From assembly GCA_015065695.1 (NCBI GenBank), contig SVPT01000008.1, positions 1-40,944 of the forward strand: a stretch of 40,944 bases of DNA, given 5' to 3'. Positions 37,686-40,944 of this stretch are shown in pieces. This DNA comes from Oscillospiraceae bacterium. Lineage in GTDB: Bacteria; Bacillota; Clostridia; Oscillospirales; Acutalibacteraceae. The notes beneath the pieces were generated by a model. It was not told where the DNA came from. It did no database searches and saw only the letters and a list, made by a program, of their open reading frames with translations. Position numbers and translations under genes: made by a program. Each line of letters starts with the position of its first letter. Position 1 is the first letter of the stretch.

Positions 37686-39026
37686 ATGGGCCTTTTTGGA
37701 AGAAAAAAGAACAAAACCGCCGCCACCGCCGCTGCAGCTCAGTCTGTAACTCAGGGAGAGCAGCTTGAGCTTCAGGGCGTACTGCCCCTTGAGAAATTCT
37801 ATGAAGACGCAGCAACGTGTATCCGCTATTATCCGGAGGGTTCCTTTGCCTTCTGCCGCACTTCCGTCGGCAATATCTCTGCGATAAACGAAAAATACGG
37901 CTGGGTTTCCGGTAACAAGGTGCTTCAGGCAGCCGCTGATGTACTTACCTCTGAGGACAGCCATACCATTCTTGCCAGAGACCGCTCGAAGTTTGTGATA
38001 ATGCTGCGCTATGAAACCGCTCAGGAGCTCAATCAGCGCATCGCGAAAATCCACGAGCGGCTTGCCTCAATCGGTGACGTGCTGCCCGATAAACCCAAGG
38101 TGTATATGCATACCGGCGTATTCTCCACCGATGGCAGACTGAGCGACAAGACTGTGCAGGAAATGGTTGCCTGTGCAAAGATAGCCGAGTCTGAGGCGTC
38201 AAAGCGCACCCATGCCTCGGTGGTGATGTATACAGAGCAGCTTCGCCGCGCCGCCGTCGAAGAGGTGGAGATGGTCAAATCCATGAATGATGCGCTGAAG
38301 AAAAAGCAGTTTGCCGTATGCCTCCAGCCCAAGTTCGATATGCAGTCGGGCGCAGTGACCGGTGCGAAAATCATGTCCCGCTGGCTGCACCCCAAACTGG
38401 GTGTCATCGGCTCCTATCGCTATGTGCCCCTGTTTGTCAAGAATGGCTTCATTATGCAGCTTGACCTCTATCTGTTCGAGCAGGCGTGCATGATTCTGAA
38501 AAAGTGGATTGACAAGGGAATACACCCCATACCCCTTTCTCTGAATGTGCCGCGTATGCTGGTCTCCGACAAGCAGAGCATGGAGCAGTATGTGATGCTG
38601 AAGAAAAAGTACAGGATTCCCGACGGTCTCTGCGAGCTGGAATTTTCGGAGCGTCTTGTGGACGATAAATCCCACGTCATCGGCGAGGTGCTGCGTTACT
38701 TTGAGGAGAACGGATTCCTCTGCACAGTTGAAAACTTCGGCTCGGGCAGTGTTTCCCTCTCCACAATAACCGAGCTGAAGCCCAACGCAATAAAGCTCTC
38801 CCGTGACTATTTCAATGACGGTCTGCCCACAGAGGAACAGCAGGCGCAGATTCGCGCCATCATCACCACTGCTAAGGATAAGGGCATTCTCACCTCCGCC
38901 ACAGGCGTGCCTGATGTCGCGGTGTCGCTGCTGCGCGAGATGGGCTGCGATATGGTTCAGGGCGCAGACGATGTAATGCCTCTGGCAGTGGACGAATTTC
39001 AGTCCAGGTATATGTCCGCAAAATAA
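37686..39026 (+). CDS. Degenerate GGDEF-EAL domain protein
   Basis: GGDEF-like region (FAFCRTSVGNISAINEKYGWVSGNKVLQAAADVL...ILARDRSKFVIML) without GGDEF; EAL-like region CLQPKFDMQSGAVTGAKIMSRWLHPKLGVIGSYRYVPLFVKNGFI...SLNVPRMLV...ENFGSGSVSLSTITELKPNAIKLS without EAL. Confidence 0.85.
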   Translation: MGLFGRKKNKTAATAAAAQSVTQGEQLELQGVLPLEKFYEDAATCIRYYPEGSFAFCRTSVGNISAINEKYGWVSGNKVLQAAADVLTSEDSHTILARDRSKFVIMLRYETAQELNQRIAKIHERLASIGDVLPDKPKVYMHTGVFSTDGRLSDKTVQEMVACAKIAESEASKRTHASVVMYTEQLRRAAVEEVEMVKSMNDALKKKQFAVCLQPKFDMQSGAVTGAKIMSRWLHPKLGVIGSYRYVPLFVKNGFIMQLDLYLFEQACMILKKWIDKGIHPIPLSLNVPRMLVSDKQSMEQYVMLKKKYRIPDGLCELEFSERLVDDKSHVIGEVLRYFEENGFLCTVENFGSGSVSLSTITELKPNAIKLSRDYFNDGLPTEEQQAQIRAIITTAKDKGILTSATGVPDVAVSLLREMGCDMVQGADDVMPLAVDEFQSRYMSAK

Positions 39027-39055
39027 TCACGATATATTATATAATGTAAACAGCA

Positions 39056-39087
39056 AAAGCGCGGAGCATTGCAAAGCTTCGCGCTTT
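39056..39087 (+). terminator. Terminator-like hairpin after the GGDEF-EAL gene
   Basis: AAAGCGCGGAGC...AGCTTCGCGCTTT. Confidence 0.6.
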
Positions 39088-39133
39088 GTGTTATCATGAG
39101 ATGGATATAGCCGCTGAAAAAGGGGAGAATATT

Positions 39134-39847
39134 ATGGAAAGACTGGATAAAATAATAGCCGGCCAGTGCGGACTTACCCGCAGTCAGGCGCGCAGCAGAA
39201 TATGGGCGGGCGCGGTTGCCGTAGACGGCGTCACCGAGCGTGCCATCGACCGCAAGGTGGATGCCTCCGCGCAAAGCATTACGCTGGACAGGCAGCCGCT
39301 GTGTTACCGCAAGTATCTATATATAATGATGAACAAGCCGATGGGCTGCGTTTCCGCCAGCCGCGACAGGGAGGAGAGGACGGTCATCGACCTGCTCCCG
39401 CAGGAGTGGAAACGCTCAGGTGTCGCCCCTGCAGGCAGACTGGATAAGGATACCGAGGGTCTGCTTATCCTCACCGATGACGGTGACTTTGCCCACCGCC
39501 TCATATCGCCCCGCAAGGGTGTGTACAAGACCTACATCGCCCGCCTTGACCGCCCCGCCGATGAAGCCGCGGTCAAAGCCTTTGCCGACGGACTGGTGCT
39601 TGTCGACGGGGAAAAGTGTCTGCCCGCAAAGCTGGAGTTTACCCAAGACCCCAATACCGTCCGTATCCGTATCTGCGAGGGCAAGTACCATCAGGTCAAG
39701 CGTATGTGCGCCGCTGTGGGCTGTCATGTGGAGGCTCTGCGCCGCGTTTCCATAGGCTCGCTGAAGCTGGACGAAAGCCTTGCACCGGGCGAAAGCCGCC
39801 TGCTTACCGAGGAAGAAATGGACAAACTGCTGAGTGGAAGCAGGTAA
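39134..39847 (+). CDS. RsuA/RluB-family pseudouridine synthase
   Basis: S4 domain MERLDKIIAGQCGLTRSQARSRIWAGAVAVDG; NKPMGCVSA; APAGRLDKDTEGLLILTDDGDFAHRLISP; EGKYHQVKRMCAAVG. Confidence 0.92.
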   Translation: MERLDKIIAGQCGLTRSQARSRIWAGAVAVDGVTERAIDRKVDASAQSITLDRQPLCYRKYLYIMMNKPMGCVSASRDREERTVIDLLPQEWKRSGVAPAGRLDKDTEGLLILTDDGDFAHRLISPRKGVYKTYIARLDRPADEAAVKAFADGLVLVDGEKCLPAKLEFTQDPNTVRIRICEGKYHQVKRMCAAVGCHVEALRRVSIGSLKLDESLAPGESRLLTEEEMDKLLSGSR

Positions 39848-40038
39848 ATACACCCCCATAATGAGAAATTAGCACAAAGGGAAGGAAATATCGGGTAATT
39901 GTGCATAATAACCTGCCCATAACTTTGTTGATAATATGACTGGTTATTTCCAGAAGAATTTGATATAGTATTATGCGGCAGATGCCATAGTCGGGAAAGA
40001 GTTCCCGAGTTCATATTTTATTCACAGGAGGTACCCAA

Positions 40039-40944
40039 ATGTCTAGTGTAACCCTTAAAAACATCTACAAGAGATACGCAGGAAACGTTATCGCCGTTAA
40101 GGACTTCAGCCTGGAGATTCAGGACAAGGAGTTCGTTATTCTGGTCGGTCCTTCCGGTTGCGGTAAGTCCACCACTCTCCGTATGATCGCTGGTCTGGAA
40201 GAGATTTCCGAAGGCGAGCTGTACATCGGCGATATGCTGGTCAACGACGTCGCTCCTAAGGATCGCGACATCGCAATGGTGTTCCAGAACTACGCTCTGT
40301 ATCCTCACATGACCGTCTATGAGAACATGGCTTTCGGTCTTAAGCTGAGAAAGTATGACAGAGCTGAGATCCAGCGCCGCGTTGAAGAGGCTGCTCAGAT
40401 CCTCGACATCACCCACCTGCTCCAGAGAAAGCCGAAGGCTCTCTCCGGTGGTCAGCGTCAGCGTGTTGCTCTCGGTCGTGCTATCGTCCGTGAGCCGAAG
40501 GTCTTCCTTCTCGACGAGCCTCTGTCCAACCTGGACGCTAAGCTCCGCGCTCAGATGAGAACCGAGCTTGCTAAGCTGCATATGCGCCTGGGCACCACCT
40601 TCATCTATGTTACCCATGACCAGACCGAAGCTATGACCATGGGCGACAGAATCGTTGTTATGAAGGACGGTATCATCCAGCAGGTCAACACTCCTCAGTA
40701 TCTGTATGATAAGCCCTGCAACGCTTTCGTTGCTGGCTTCCTCGGCACTCCCCAGATGAACTTCATCGACGTCACCCTGCAGCGTCGTGAGAGCGACATC
40801 TACGCTCTGTTCGGCGATTATTCCATTAAGCTGCCCGCTTCCAAGAACAACCGCGGCCAGCTCGAGCCCTACATCGGCAAGGAAGTTATCCTCGGCGTAC
40901 GTCCCGAGCACGTCCATGACGAGCCCGAGTACCTGCAGAGATAT
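40039..40944 (+). CDS. Carbohydrate ABC transporter ATPase (MsmX/UgpC family), 3'-truncated by window edge
   Basis: Read from the + strand: [64 protein letters not shown]...[40 protein letters not shown]...[18 protein letters not shown]...GTPQMNF. Absent from the track because it runs off the end; preceded by aggaggt. Confidence 0.95.
   Translation, partial: MSSVTLKNIYKRYAGNVIAVKDFSLEIQDKEFVILVGPSGCGKSTTLRMIAGLEEISEGELYIGDMLVNDVAPKDRDIAMVFQNYALYPHMTVYENMAFGLKLRKYDRAEIQRRVEEAAQILDITHLLQRKPKALSGGQRQRVALGRAIVREPKVFLLDEPLSNLDAKLRAQMRTELAKLHMRLGTTFIYVTHDQTEAMTMGDRIVVMKDGIIQQVNTPQYLYDKPCNAFVAGFLGTPQMNFIDVTLQRRESDIYALFGDYSIKLPASKNNRGQLEPYIGKEVILGVRPEHVHDEPEYLQRY

Noticed and set aside
40018-40917. 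299-aa - strand ORF at the right edge
   Set aside because: Antisense to the MsmX/UgpC-type ATPase, whose Walker and signature motifs are intact on the + strand.

Overview
This 41 kb window looks like a chromosomal segment of a mid-GC Clostridia-type Firmicute (Oscillospiraceae/Ruminococcus-like by protein character; not proven). From left to right: 3' part of lepA (-); two membrane/secreted proteins (-); radC (+); an ATP-grasp/HAD gene pair (+); a compact AT-richer island inserted at the 3' end of a tRNA-Cys gene; a four-gene tRNA operon (Asp-Phe-Gly-Cys, -); an Ldh2-type dehydrogenase; a lipoprotein; a PstB-like ATPase; addB-addA and a SAM methyltransferase; a ten-gene polysaccharide operon with GDP-rhamnose-type genes and an ABC exporter; a GH120-like beta-xylosidase and xylulokinase (-); a GGDEF-EAL-like protein with degenerate motifs; an RsuA-family pseudouridine synthase; and the 5' part of an MsmX/UgpC-type ATPase. 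The most notable feature is the tRNA-Cys island. A 52-bp direct repeat (51/52 identical) copies the anticodon-to-CCA part of tRNA-Cys at 6157-6208, and the intact tRNA lies at 11691-11765. Between the copies there is no recombinase, only three co-oriented genes. Each encodes a membrane protein with a predicted cytoplasmic zinc ribbon and an extracellular domain (DUF6273-like, VWA with an intact MIDAS motif, and an unknown domain). Second in interest is a secreted, membrane-anchored beta-sandwich-like protein encoded directly after a short Wzt-type ATPase. All calls come from reading the sequence and the supplied translations; no database search was run.
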